From Cellulomonas sp. URHD0024 (lineage in GTDB: Bacteria; Actinomycetota; Actinomycetes; Actinomycetales; Cellulomonadaceae), in NCBI RefSeq assembly GCF_000426185.1, contig NZ_AUEW01000010.1:124001-188000 (forward strand): 64,000 nt of DNA. Reading direction: 5' to 3'. How positions within the stretch are numbered: the stretch's first letter is position 1; each line of letters starts with the position of its first letter. The notes beneath the pieces were generated by a model, which was not told the origin of the DNA, did no database searches, and was given only the letters and a program-made list of their open reading frames with translations. The position numbers and the translations under genes are program-made. Of the stretch, positions 36,338 to 44,573 are shown in pieces.

Positions 36338-38560
36338 TCAGGCGTCGACCGGCTCGGCAGCAGCCTCGGCGGCCGCCTCGTCTTCGACGACAGCGTGCAG
36401 CGACAGCTTGCCGCGCGGGTCGATCTCGCCGATCTCGACCTGGACCTTCTGCCCGATGGACAGGACGTCCTCGACGTTCTCGACGCGCTTTCCACCGACG
36501 AGGCGGCGGATCTGCGAGATGTGCAGCAGACCGTCCTTGCCCGGCGAGAGCGAGACGAACGCACCGAACGTGGTGGTCTTGACGACCGTGCCGACGAAGC
36601 GCTCACCGATCTCGGGCATGTGCGGGTTGGCGATCGCGTTGATCGCCGCACGCGCGGCCTCCGCCGACGGGCCGTCGGTGGCGCCGATGTAGACCGTGCC
36701 GTCGTCCTCGATCGAGATGTCGGCGCCGGTCTCCTCCTGGATCTGGTTGATCATCTTGCCCTTCGGCCCGATGACCTCGCCGATCTTGTCGACGGGGACC
36801 TTCACCGTGATGACGCGGGGAGCGAACGGGCTCATCTCGTCGGGCACGTCGATCGCCTCGGCGATGACGTCGAGGATCGCCAGGCGAGCCTCCTTGGCCT
36901 GGGTCAGCGCGCCGCCGAGCACCGAGGCGGGGATGCCGTCGAGCTTGGTGTCGAGCTGGATCGCCGTGACGAACTCGCGGGTACCGGCGACCTTGAAGTC
37001 CATGTCGCCGAACGCGTCCTCGGCGCCGAGGATGTCCGTGAGCGCCGCGTAGCGGGTCTCACCGTTCACCGTGTCGGACACGAGGCCCATGGCGATGCCG
37101 GCGACCGGCGCGCGCAGGGGCACACCGGCGTTGAGCAGCGACAGGGTGGACGCGCAGACCGAGCCCATCGACGTGGAGCCGTTGGAGCTCAGCGCCTCGG
37201 AGACCTGGCGGATGGCGTAGGGGAACTCCTCGCGGCTCGGGAGCACCGGCATGAGCGCGCGCTCGGCGAGCGCCCCGTGGCCGATCTCGCGACGCTTGGG
37301 CGAGCCCACGCGACCCGTCTCGCCCGTCGAGTAGGGCGGGAAGTTGTAGTTGTGCATGTAGCGCTTGCGCGTCTCCGGGGAGAGCGTGTCGAGCTGCTGC
37401 TCCATGCGCAGCATGTTCAGCGTGGTGACGCCCAGGATCTGGGTCTCGCCGCGCTCGAAGATCGCGGAGCCGTGCACGCGGGGCAGGACCTCGACCTCGG
37501 CCGACAGCGTGCGGATGTCCCGCAGGCCACGGCCGTCGATGCGGAAGCCGTCCGTGAGGATGCGCTGGCGGATGAGCTTCTTCTGGACCGAGCGGTACGC
37601 GGCCGACAGCTCCTTCTCGCGGCCCTCGAACTGCTCGGACAGGCCCGAGACGACCTCGCCCTTGATCTCGTCGAGACGGTTCTCGCGGGTCTGCTTGTCC
37701 GCGATGCTCAGGGCCTCGCTCAGCGACGCGGTCGAGGCGGCCTCGACGGCGGCGTAGGCGTCGTCCTGGTAGTCGGGGAACGTCGGGAAGACCTGGGTCT
37801 CCTTGGCGGCCTTGGCCGCGAGCTCCTGCTGCGCCTGGACGAGGGCCTTGATGAACGGCTTGGCGGCCTCGAGGCCCTGCGCGACGATCTCCTCCGTGGG
37901 GGCGACGCCACCCTCGAACTTGATGAGGTTCCAGGACTTCTCGGGGGCCTCGGCCTCGATCATGGCGATCGCGACGTCGTCGCCGACCACGCGACCCGCG
38001 ACGACCATGTCGAACGTCGCGCGCTCACGCTCGGAGTAGCGCGGGAACGCCACCCACTGGCCGTCGACGAGCGCGATGCGCACGCCGCCGACGGGGCCGG
38101 AGAACGGCAGGCCCGACAGCTGGGTGGAGATGGACGCGGCGTTGATGGCCAGCGTGTCGTACGCGTCGTCCGGGTGGATCGACAGCACGGTGATGACGAC
38201 CTGGACCTCGTTGCGCAGGCCCTTGACGAACAGGGGGCGCAGCGGGCGGTCGATGAGCCGGCACGCGAGGATGGCCTCGGTGGACGGACGGCCCTCGCGA
38301 CGGAAGAACGAGCCGGGGATCTTGCCGGCCGCGTACGACCGCTCCTCGACGTCGATCGTCAGCGGGAAGAAGTCGAACTGGTCCTTCGGGTGCTTGCCGG
38401 CCGTGGTGGCGGCGAGCAGCGTGGTCTCACCGTCGAGGTAGGCGACGGCGGAGCCGGCGGCCTGCTTGGCGATGCGGCCGGTCTCGAAGCGGACGGTGCG
38501 GGTGCCGAAGCGACCGTTGTCGATCACGGCTTCGGCGAACTGGATCTCGGGACCCTCCAT
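36338..38560 (-). CDS. pnp: Polyribonucleotide nucleotidyltransferase
   Basis: The 740-residue enzyme degrades RNA 3'-5' with phosphate and can also add tails. Two RNase PH-like domains are present: the first with [28 protein letters not shown], the second with [12 protein letters not shown] and [15 protein letters not shown] domain (about 590-620, [10 protein letters not shown]) and an S1 domain (about 650-720, [15 protein letters not shown]) follow, with an acidic Ala/Glu tail. A strong GAGGAGG ribosome site precedes ATG 38560. A 15-bp hairpin upstream separates it from rpsO, a known place for control of pnp expression in bacteria. Confidence 0.98.
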   Translation of the reverse strand: MEGPEIQFAEAVIDNGRFGTRTVRFETGRIAKQAAGSAVAYLDGETTLLAATTAGKHPKDQFDFFPLTIDVEERSYAAGKIPGSFFRREGRPSTEAILACRLIDRPLRPLFVKGLRNEVQVVITVLSIHPDDAYDTLAINAASISTQLSGLPFSGPVGGVRIALVDGQWVAFPRYSERERATFDMVVAGRVVGDDVAIAMIEAEAPEKSWNLIKFEGGVAPTEEIVAQGLEAAKPFIKALVQAQQELAAKAAKETQVFPTFPDYQDDAYAAVEAASTASLSEALSIADKQTRENRLDEIKGEVVSGLSEQFEGREKELSAAYRSVQKKLIRQRILTDGFRIDGRGLRDIRTLSAEVEVLPRVHGSAIFERGETQILGVTTLNMLRMEQQLDTLSPETRKRYMHNYNFPPYSTGETGRVGSPKRREIGHGALAERALMPVLPSREEFPYAIRQVSEALSSNGSTSMGSVCASTLSLLNAGVPLRAPVAGIAMGLVSDTVNGETRYAALTDILGAEDAFGDMDFKVAGTREFVTAIQLDTKLDGIPASVLGGALTQAKEARLAILDVIAEAIDVPDEMSPFAPRVITVKVPVDKIGEVIGPKGKMINQIQEETGADISIEDDGTVYIGATDGPSAEAARAAINAIANPHMPEIGERFVGTVVKTTTFGAFVSLSPGKDGLLHISQIRRLVGGKRVENVEDVLSIGQKVQVEIGEIDPRGKLSLHAVVEDEAAAEAAAEPVDA

Positions 38561-38720
38561 GGGTGCCCTCCTCTTTCGTGAAGGCGCCGGCCGTCCGCGA
38601 GCGATCTTCGATCGAGGCCACCGGAGTCTCCTTCGAGCTTCCGGAAGCCACTACCGAGGACCGGACCGAGCGGACCGACGCGGTGGGTGGTGCTGTGTCT
38701 AGCGACTGCGCGTAACACCA

Positions 38721-38756
38721 CACCAGCCCGGACCCTGTTCCGGGTCCGGGCTGGTG
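38721..38756 (-). terminator. rpsO-pnp intergenic hairpin
   Basis: CACCAGCCCGGACCC (38721-38735) pairs perfectly over 15 bp with 38742-38756 around a 6-base loop. It begins 8 bases after the rpsO stop codon. On the transcript the bases after it include UGGUGUU but no long U run, so partial termination with readthrough into pnp, or processing by RNase, is likely. Confidence 0.75.
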
Positions 38757-38763
38757 GAAGGCG

Positions 38764-39033
38764 TTATCGGCGCAGGCCGAGCCGCTCGATGATGCTGCGG
38801 TAGCGGTTGATGTCGACCTTCTGGAGGTAACCGAGAAGGCGGCGACGCTGACCGACGAGCAGCAGCAGACCGCGGCGGCTGTGGTGGTCGTGCTTGTGGG
38901 TCTTGAGGTGCTCCGTGAGGTCCTTGATGCGCTGCGTCAGCATCGCGATCTGAACCTCGGGGGAACCGGTGTCACCCTCGTGGGTGGCGTACTCGGTCAT
39001 GATGGACTGCTTGACGGCACTTTCGAGCGGCAC
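38764..39033 (-). CDS. rpsO: 30S ribosomal protein S15
   Basis: The 89-residue protein is full length and highly conserved: [36 protein letters not shown] and [13 protein letters not shown]. It binds 16S rRNA in the central domain and helps form the bridge to the 50S subunit. The GTG start at 39033 has a GGAG site. It precedes pnp, the conserved bacterial order, with the hairpin at 38721-38756 between them. Confidence 0.99.
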   Translation of the reverse strand: MPLESAVKQSIMTEYATHEGDTGSPEVQIAMLTQRIKDLTEHLKTHKHDHHSRRGLLLLVGQRRRLLGYLQKVDINRYRSIIERLGLRR

Positions 39034-39177
39034 TCGATCTCCTGGTTGACTCGTTGCGCGGTGCGCCGGGGCATGTCCACCCGGGCTCTCTCGTTCCGCG
39101 GCCGTTCAGACGGCAGCGACCATCGTACCAGGGGCGGTCGGTCAGTTCGGACACGCCCGGTCTGCCCGCCAGTTGGG

Positions 39178-39762
39178 TCAGGCGCCGCACCGCTCGCGCA
39201 GCCATCCGATGAGCAGGGCCTTCTCAGCCACCTGGACGCGGCTCCGCAGCGCCTCCACGTCGTCGCCCGGCAGGACCGGCACGGTGACCTGCGCCAGCAC
39301 GGGGCCCTCGTCGTACTCCGCGGTGACGACGTGCACCGAGGCACCGCTGACGGGTGCCCCGTCGGCCAGGACCGCAGCGTGCACCCGGTCCCCGTACATG
39401 CCGACGCCACCGTAGGCGGGCAGCAGTGCCGGGTGGGTGTTCACGATCCGGCCCTCGTAGCGCTCCAGCACCTGTGGGCCCAGCAGCTTCATGTACCCGG
39501 CGAGCACGACGAGCTCTGCACCGGACGCGCTCAGCGCCTCGACCATCGCGCCGTCCAGAGCACCGGGGTCCGGGTGGGTGACGCCACTGAGGTGCACGGT
39601 CGGCACGCCCCGCTCGCGTGCGTGGACGAGCACCGCGGCCGCACTGTTGTTGCCGATGACGACGCAGACGTCCGCGTCGATCGTGGTCGCGGTGGCGTCG
39701 ATGATCTCCGCCGCCGTGGTGCCGGTACCGGAGCCGAGCAGGGCGATGCGGGTGCGCGACAC
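39178..39762 (-). CDS. Formyltransferase-family protein (PurN-like)
   Basis: The protein of about 194 residues has the PurN fold: RIALLGSGTGT at the N-terminus, VVIGNNSAAAVLVHARERGV, the substrate-site NTHPALLPAYGG with catalytic His, and VTAEYDEGPVLAQ carrying the Asp. It would transfer formyl from formyltetrahydrofolate to an amine; glycinamide ribotide is the classical acceptor. GYMKLLGP replaces the usual GYMRILS. The GTG at 39762 is chosen because it directly precedes the first strand; another GTG at 39807, one base past the ribF stop, is possible. A dedicated purN usually sits with purH elsewhere, so the true acceptor may differ. Confidence 0.8.
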   Translation of the reverse strand: MSRTRIALLGSGTGTTAAEIIDATATTIDADVCVVIGNNSAAAVLVHARERGVPTVHLSGVTHPDPGALDGAMVEALSASGAELVVLAGYMKLLGPQVLERYEGRIVNTHPALLPAYGGVGMYGDRVHAAVLADGAPVSGASVHVVTAEYDEGPVLAQVTVPVLPGDDVEALRSRVQVAEKALLIGWLRERCGA

Positions 39763-39808
39763 GCCGACCAGGATATCCGGGGCTACCGGAGGGTCGGTGT
39801 GCGGCACG

Positions 39809-40798
39809 TCAGCCGGCGTCGAGGATCTCGCGGGTGCGTGCGACGTCGTCGTTCATCCGGATGATCAGGTCGTCGATGGAGTCGAACCGCAGCGTCGGTC
39901 GGAGCCGTTCGACCAGCTCGAGGACGACCACCTGGTCGTAGAGGTCCAGGTCGGTGCGGTCGAGCACGTACGCCTCGACGCGCCGCTCGGACCCGTCGAA
40001 GGTGGGGTTGGTGCCGATGGAGATGGCCGCGGGCAGGACCTCCTCGACGCCCGACGCCCTGCGCAGCCAGCCCGCGTACACGCCGTCAGCGGGCACGAGG
40101 CCCGTCGCGTCGGGTCCGAGGTTCGCCGTCGGGAAGCCCAGGTCTCGGCCACGGGCGTCGCCGTGGACGACCGTTCCGCGGATCCGGTGCGGGCGGCCCA
40201 GCACGCGGGCGGCCTGCACCACGTCCCCGGCGTCGAGGAGCTCGCGCACCCAGGTCGACGACCAGCGACGACGCAGCGGGTCGGCGACGCGGTCCTCCGC
40301 ACTGCCCGGGTCAGCCGACTCGGCCGGTGTGACGTCCTCGATGACCTCGACGTCGAACCCGTACGTCGCGCCGAGCTCCACCATCGTCGACAGGTCCCCC
40401 GAGTTGTTCCAGCCGAACCGCACGTCCCGGCCGACGACGACGGTCCGCGCCCGCAGACCGTCCACGAGGTAGCGGCGGACGAACTCGTCGGGCGTCTGCC
40501 GGGCGAACTCGAGCGTGTAGGTGAGCATCAGGACCGCGTCCAGGCCGGTGCGCTCGAGCAGCTCGAGCCGGTCGTCGTCGCCCGTGATGACCGGCGGTGC
40601 GGTGTCCGGGCGGTGCACCTGCTGCGGGTGCGGCGTGAACGTCACGGCCACGGCCTGCGCGTCGACGGCGCGGGCGTCGGCGCACATCCGCGTCAGCACG
40701 CTCGCGTGCCCGCGGTGGACGCCGTCGAAGTTGCCGATCGTGACGACCGAGGGCCCGAACCCGTCGGGGACCGCGGCCAGCTCCCGCCAGATCTGCAC
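39809..40798 (-). CDS. ribF: Bifunctional riboflavin kinase/FAD synthetase
   Basis: The 329-residue enzyme makes FMN and FAD. The N-terminal nucleotidyltransferase domain shows VVTIGNFDGVHRGHASVL (H-x-G-H motif), and WSSTWVRELLDAGDVVQAARVLGRPHR links to the kinase domain. The kinase domain has GDARGRDLGFPTANL and ISIGTNPTFDG, then RVEAYVLD. GTG 40798 is chosen because AAGGAG lies 5 bases upstream; the frame is open slightly further. It follows truB in the same direction with a gap of about 120 bases, a conserved actinobacterial order. Confidence 0.97.
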   Translation of the reverse strand: MQIWRELAAVPDGFGPSVVTIGNFDGVHRGHASVLTRMCADARAVDAQAVAVTFTPHPQQVHRPDTAPPVITGDDDRLELLERTGLDAVLMLTYTLEFARQTPDEFVRRYLVDGLRARTVVVGRDVRFGWNNSGDLSTMVELGATYGFDVEVIEDVTPAESADPGSAEDRVADPLRRRWSSTWVRELLDAGDVVQAARVLGRPHRIRGTVVHGDARGRDLGFPTANLGPDATGLVPADGVYAGWLRRASGVEEVLPAAISIGTNPTFDGSERRVEAYVLDRTDLDLYDQVVVLELVERLRPTLRFDSIDDLIIRMNDDVARTREILDAG

Positions 40799-40865
40799 AC
40801 GTGCTCCTTGCCGAGGCGTCGGGAGCCCGGTCGGACGCCCGACGGACAAGCCTGCCATCCTCTGC

Positions 40866-40887
40866 GGGCCGCGCGCGCCAGCGGCCC
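40866..40887. terminator. Small hairpin between truB and ribF
   Basis: GGGCCGC (40866-40872) and GCGGCCC (40881-40887) form a 7-bp GC stem with an 8-base loop just downstream of truB. It is weak and could be incidental in such GC-rich sequence. Confidence 0.3.
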
Positions 40888-40920
40888 CGAAACTGGTCCG
40901 GCGGCTCGGTCGCGTGCGGA

Positions 40921-41847
40921 TCAGGCGGGCGCGAAGACCAGCACCGGACGCACGGCACCGTCGCGGGTCTCGACCAGCGCGACGAGCCTGCCGTCCGGGG
41001 CGATGGCGGCCGTGGTCCCGGCCGACGGCTGGTCCGCGGCCGAGAGCCGCTGGCCGTAGGACAGGGCAACCGACTCCTCCGACGTGAGCTCGCGGACCGG
41101 GAAGGTCGCTCGGGCCGAGTCGGCGAGCGAGACGACGTCGATCGGCACGTCCTGCGCGACCAGCGCGAGCTCGTCCAGCGTTCGAGCGACGTCGAGGCCG
41201 TACCCGCCGACGCGCGTGCGCCGCAACGCCGTCAGGTGACCGCCGACGCCGAGAGCCGCGCCGAGGTCACGAGCGAGCGCACGCACGTAGGTCCCCGAGG
41301 AGACGACGACCACGACGTCCACGTCCAGCACGCCGTCGCCGGGCCTGACGGCCACCACGTCGAACCGCGAGACCGTCACGGGCCGCGACGCGAGCTCGAC
41401 GTCCTCGCCGGCCCGCACCCGGGCGTAGGCCCGCTGGCCGTCGACCTTGATCGCCGACACGGCACTCGGGACCTGCTGGATGGCGCCGGTCAGCCGGCTG
41501 ATCCCGCGATCCAGCGCCTCGCGCGTGACGCCCGAGGCGTCGACGACCGTGAGCGTCTCGCCCTCGGCGTCGTCGGTCGTGGTGCTGGCCCCCAGCCGGA
41601 TCGTCGCCGTGTACTCCTTGTCCGCGCCGACGATGTACGTCAGGAGCCGGGTCGCCCGGCCGATCCCGATCACGAGCACGCCTGTCGCCATCGGGTCCAG
41701 CGTGCCGGCGTGACCGACCTTGCGGGTGCCCGCCAGCCAGCGCATCTTCGCCACCACGTCGTGGCTCGTCCAGCCTGCAGGCTTGTCGACGACGACGACA
41801 CCGTCCGCCGCGGTCGGTCGCCGGGCAGAACCGTCCTTCGGCGTCAT
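40921..41847 (-). CDS. truB: tRNA pseudouridine-55 synthase
   Basis: The 308-residue enzyme makes pseudouridine 55 in the T loop of tRNAs. It has GVVVVDKPAGWTSHDVV, the catalytic Asp51 in GHAGTLDPMATGVL, and KEYTATIRLGASTTTDDAEG. SGTYVRALARDLG precedes a small C-terminal actinobacterial domain. ATG 41847 overlaps the tetR stop as ATGA; the frame is open a little further, but homology starts here. Normally truB follows rbfA directly. Here a tetR/MFS pair intervenes, so truB is now read from the tetR message. Confidence 0.96.
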   Translation of the reverse strand: MTPKDGSARRPTAADGVVVVDKPAGWTSHDVVAKMRWLAGTRKVGHAGTLDPMATGVLVIGIGRATRLLTYIVGADKEYTATIRLGASTTTDDAEGETLTVVDASGVTREALDRGISRLTGAIQQVPSAVSAIKVDGQRAYARVRAGEDVELASRPVTVSRFDVVAVRPGDGVLDVDVVVVVSSGTYVRALARDLGAALGVGGHLTALRRTRVGGYGLDVARTLDELALVAQDVPIDVVSLADSARATFPVRELTSEESVALSYGQRLSAADQPSAGTTAAIAPDGRLVALVETRDGAVRPVLVFAPA

Positions 41848-42437
41848 GCGGTGCGGCGCTGCTCGTCGATGTTCATCACGACACACTCGACCAGCGCGTC
41901 CATCCCGGCATCCTCCCCAGGGTGCGCGGGGGCGTCGACGGCGAGCAGGACGTTGATGAGCATGCCCGAGGCGACGAACATGCGGGCGTCGTCGTCGGAC
42001 GCCCCCGTGCGGTCTCGGAAGAGCCGGAACGCCTCGCCGAGGGTGTGCCGGGCGATCTTGCCCACCTCGTCGTCCGTGCCCGCGAGGAAGCCGTGCATCG
42101 TCAGCCGCAGCAGGTCGCGGTCGTCGAGGAGCGCGACATACGCCTGCCCCATCCGGGCGCCCGCGTCGGGGCCGGGCTCGACGGAGCCGAGCGCCGCCTC
42201 GATCTCTGCCCCCGCCTGTCGGTAGGCCGCCAGGAACAGCTCGCGCTTGGAGCCGAAGAGCCGCACGACATAGGGCTGGGAGACGCCGGCCGCACGGGCC
42301 ACCTCGTCGGTCGTCGCCGCGAATCCCTTGTCGGCGAACACACGTCGCGCGGCGGCGAGGATCTGGTCGCGGCGGGCGGCGCCGGTCATCCGCGACGACG
42401 TCGTCGCTGGAACCTGCTCATCGATCTGCTCGGACAT
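41844..42437 (-). CDS. TetR-family repressor of the adjacent MFS efflux gene
   Basis: The 197-residue regulator has the TetR helix-turn-helix (about 20-65) with ILAAARRVFADKGFAATTDEVARAAGVSQPYVVRLFGSKRELF, closely matching the family pattern. The C-terminal part contains RLTMHGFLAGTDDEVGKIAR. The start ATG lies inside a pair of ACATGT motifs that overlap the MFS promoter, so it should repress both itself and the transporter. Its stop overlaps the truB start. It looks like a mobile or lineage-specific efflux cassette inserted in the rbfA-truB junction. Confidence 0.92.
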   Translation of the reverse strand: MSEQIDEQVPATTSSRMTGAARRDQILAAARRVFADKGFAATTDEVARAAGVSQPYVVRLFGSKRELFLAAYRQAGAEIEAALGSVEPGPDAGARMGQAYVALLDDRDLLRLTMHGFLAGTDDEVGKIARHTLGEAFRLFRDRTGASDDDARMFVASGMLINVLLAVDAPAHPGEDAGMDALVECVVMNIDEQRRTA

Positions 42438-42447
42438 GTTGACATGT
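42434..42447. promoter_or_regulatory. Putative TetR operator
   Basis: Two self-palindromic ACATGT hexamers separated by TG form a 14-base symmetrical site, also readable as a tandem GACATGTT repeat (42433-42448). It covers the tetR start codon and the -35 box of the MFS promoter. Confidence 0.6.
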
Positions 42448-42467
42448 TATCAGTCGATGCCTAACGT
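42439..42467 (+). promoter_or_regulatory. Promoter of the MFS efflux gene
   Basis: A consensus -35 TTGACA (42439-42444) and a -10 TAACGT (42462-42467) are 17 bases apart. The putative TetR operator overlaps the -35 box, a classical repression layout. Confidence 0.65.
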
Positions 42468-42536
42468 CGTCGTTGGTAGTAATCAATCAATGCCAACAAG
42501 ACACCTGTCCACCAGAACTGCCCCAAGGAGCCACTC

Positions 42537-43979
42537 GTGACCCTCACGACACCAGCCGAGTCTCTGGCGCGGACCCCGGTCGGACCGCGCCCGACGCTCC
42601 GCCGGCGAGGCACGGCGATCGCCCTCGTCGCCGCCTCGGTCCCCATGTTCATGGCGACCCTGGACAACCTCGTCATGACCACCGCGCTCCCCGTCCTGAG
42701 GACCGAGCTCAACGCCTCGATCGAGCAGCTCCAGTGGATGATCAACGCGTACACGCTCAGCTTCGCGACGCTCATGATCGCCGCCGCAACGCTCGGTGAC
42801 CGGCTCGGCCGACGTCGCGTGTTCATCGCCGGCATCGCGGTCTTCGGCGGTGCATCCATCCTGTCCGCCCTGTCCACCAGCCCCGAGATGCTCATCGGGG
42901 CGCGGGCCCTGCAGGGCGCCGGCGCGGCCGCGATCATGCCGCTGTCGCTCGCGCTCCTCGCCGGTGCCGTGCCGGCGAGCAAGCGCGCCATGGCGATCGG
43001 CGTCTGGGGCGGCGTCTCGGGTCTGGGCGTGGCGCTCGGCCCCGTGATCGGGGGCGCCGTCGTCGGCGGCATCTCGTGGGAGGCGATCTTCTGGATCAAC
43101 GTCCCGGTCGCGCTCGTCGCCATCCCGCTGGTCCTGTGGGCGCTGCCCGAGTCGCACGGCCGCCGGCAGCCCATCGACCTCGTCGGCCTGGCGCTCGCCG
43201 GCACGTCCGTCCTGTTGATCGTCTGGTCGATCATCCGTGGCAACGACGACGGCTGGGGCTCCACGCGGGTCGTCGGCGGCCTGCTGGTCGGCGTCGCCCT
43301 CCTGCTTGCCTTCGTGGCCTGGGAGTCCCGCACCGACCACCCGCTCGTGCCCCTGCGCCTGTTCCGCGAGCGGTCGTTCTCCGTGGCCAACGTCAGCGCG
43401 CTGGCGTTCTCGTTCGGCGTGTTCGGTCTCGTCTTCCTGCTGGCCCAGTACCTGCAGATCGGGATGGGCTTCACTCCCCTGCAGGCCGGCGTCCGCACCC
43501 TGCCGTGGACCGCGGCGCCGATGATCTTCGCGCCCATCGCGGGCATCCTCGCTCCCCGCGTCGGCGTACGACCGCTGCTGTTCACCGGCCTCCTCCTGCA
43601 GGCCGCTGGTCTGGCGTGGCAGGGACTCCTCGTCACGAGCGACAGCCTGACGTACGTCGACCTCGTGCCCGGACTGGCGCTCGCGGGCATCGGGATGGGT
43701 CTGACCTTCGCCCCCAGCGCGACCGCGGTGCTCGCCGACATGGCCCCGGACGACCACGGGACCGCGAGCTCGGTCAACGCGACGATCCGGGAGATCGGCG
43801 GAGCGCTCGGCGTGGCGGCACTCGTCGCCGTGTTCACCGCCTCCGACGGCACCCTGACGCCGGGCGGGTACGCGGCCGGCCTGCAACCCGCGGCCTACGT
43901 CGCCGCGGTCGTCGTCGCACTCGGTGCGCTGGTCGTCCTGCTCTGGATGCCGAAGAACACCGGCAAGACGCTCCCCTGA
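42537..43979 (+). CDS. MFS drug:H+ antiporter, 14-helix DHA2 (EmrB/QacA) type
   Basis: The 480-residue membrane protein has 14 predicted helices. Signatures are MATLDNLVMTTALPVL (motif D1), LGDRLGRRRVFIAGI (motif A), GARALQGAGAAAIMPLSLALL (motif B) and GVWGGVSGLGVALGPVIGGAVV (motif C). Such pumps expel hydrophobic or cationic toxic compounds with proton exchange. The start GTG 42537 has AAGGAG 6 bases upstream. It is divergent from tetR with a promoter under the tetR operator. The substrate is not predictable. It converges on rbfA across the palindrome at 43986-44035. Confidence 0.93.
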   Translation: MTLTTPAESLARTPVGPRPTLRRRGTAIALVAASVPMFMATLDNLVMTTALPVLRTELNASIEQLQWMINAYTLSFATLMIAAATLGDRLGRRRVFIAGIAVFGGASILSALSTSPEMLIGARALQGAGAAAIMPLSLALLAGAVPASKRAMAIGVWGGVSGLGVALGPVIGGAVVGGISWEAIFWINVPVALVAIPLVLWALPESHGRRQPIDLVGLALAGTSVLLIVWSIIRGNDDGWGSTRVVGGLLVGVALLLAFVAWESRTDHPLVPLRLFRERSFSVANVSALAFSFGVFGLVFLLAQYLQIGMGFTPLQAGVRTLPWTAAPMIFAPIAGILAPRVGVRPLLFTGLLLQAAGLAWQGLLVTSDSLTYVDLVPGLALAGIGMGLTFAPSATAVLADMAPDDHGTASSVNATIREIGGALGVAALVAVFTASDGTLTPGGYAAGLQPAAYVAAVVVALGALVVLLWMPKNTGKTLP

Positions 43980-43985
43980 AAACCA

Positions 43986-44035
43986 GCAACGTCCGCACTC
44001 GTGGGGCTGATACCCCACACGAGTGCGGACGTTGC
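43986..44035. repeat. Intergenic palindrome family, copy A
   Basis: Arms GCAACGTCCGCACTCGTG (43986-44003) and 44018-44035 pair perfectly over 18 bp, with a GGG/CCC continuation into the loop. It lies between convergent MFS and rbfA genes. Two further copies of the same sequence family occur at 50774 and 50837. It probably acts as a bidirectional terminator. Confidence 0.85.
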
Positions 44036-44055
44036 GGCGTTCTGGGTGCGTGCCC

Positions 44056-44490
44056 TCAGTCCTCGTCGTCCTCGTCGGACTTCTTGTACGGGTCGGCGTC
44101 GCCCGCGAACGAGGACGCGGCCGCCAAGGCAGCCACCTCACGGTCGCGCCGGGCCGCCTCGATGAGGGCGGCGTCGAGCTGCGCCGACGTGTCCGGCAGG
44201 GCGTCGAGATGGAAGTCGAGCGACGGGGTCAGCCGGATACCGGTCTGCTTGCCGACCTCGGACCGGATGATCCCCTTGGCGCTCTCGAGCGCCTTGGCGG
44301 TGTCGCTGCGCGCGACGTCGTCCCCGAGGACGGTGTAGAAGACGTCCGCGTGCTGGAGATCACCGGTGACGCGCACGTCGGTGACGGTGACGAAGCCCAG
44401 CCGGGGGTCCTTGATCCGGGTGTCGAGCATCTGCGCGACGACCTGCTGGATGCGCTCGCTGAGCTTGCGGGCGCGGGCGGTGTCCGCCAT
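44056..44490 (-). CDS. rbfA: Ribosome-binding factor A
   Basis: The 144-residue protein helps mature the 16S rRNA 5' end in late 30S assembly and cold adaptation. The KH-like fold shows [40 protein letters not shown] and [27 protein letters not shown] segments. The C-terminal tail is acidic (KKSDEDDED). AAGGAG lies 7 bases before ATG 44490. It is separated from infB by a 16-bp hairpin, and from its usual follower truB by the tetR/MFS cassette. Confidence 0.96.
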   Translation of the reverse strand: MADTARARKLSERIQQVVAQMLDTRIKDPRLGFVTVTDVRVTGDLQHADVFYTVLGDDVARSDTAKALESAKGIIRSEVGKQTGIRLTPSLDFHLDALPDTSAQLDAALIEAARRDREVAALAAASSFAGDADPYKKSDEDDED

Positions 44491-44518
44491 CGGATCACTC
44501 CTTCTGTCTAGGTGAGAG

Positions 44519-44556
44519 ACCGCAGGGCGGGCGAGGTCTCTCGCCCGCCCTGCGGT
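44519..44556 (-). terminator. infB-rbfA intergenic hairpin
   Basis: A perfect 16-bp stem (44519-44534 with 44541-44556, loop GGTCTC) lies between the infB stop and the rbfA start. It has no U run. It may attenuate rbfA or protect or terminate the infB message. Confidence 0.7.
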
Positions 44557-44573
44557 TCGTGATCAGACTGGGG

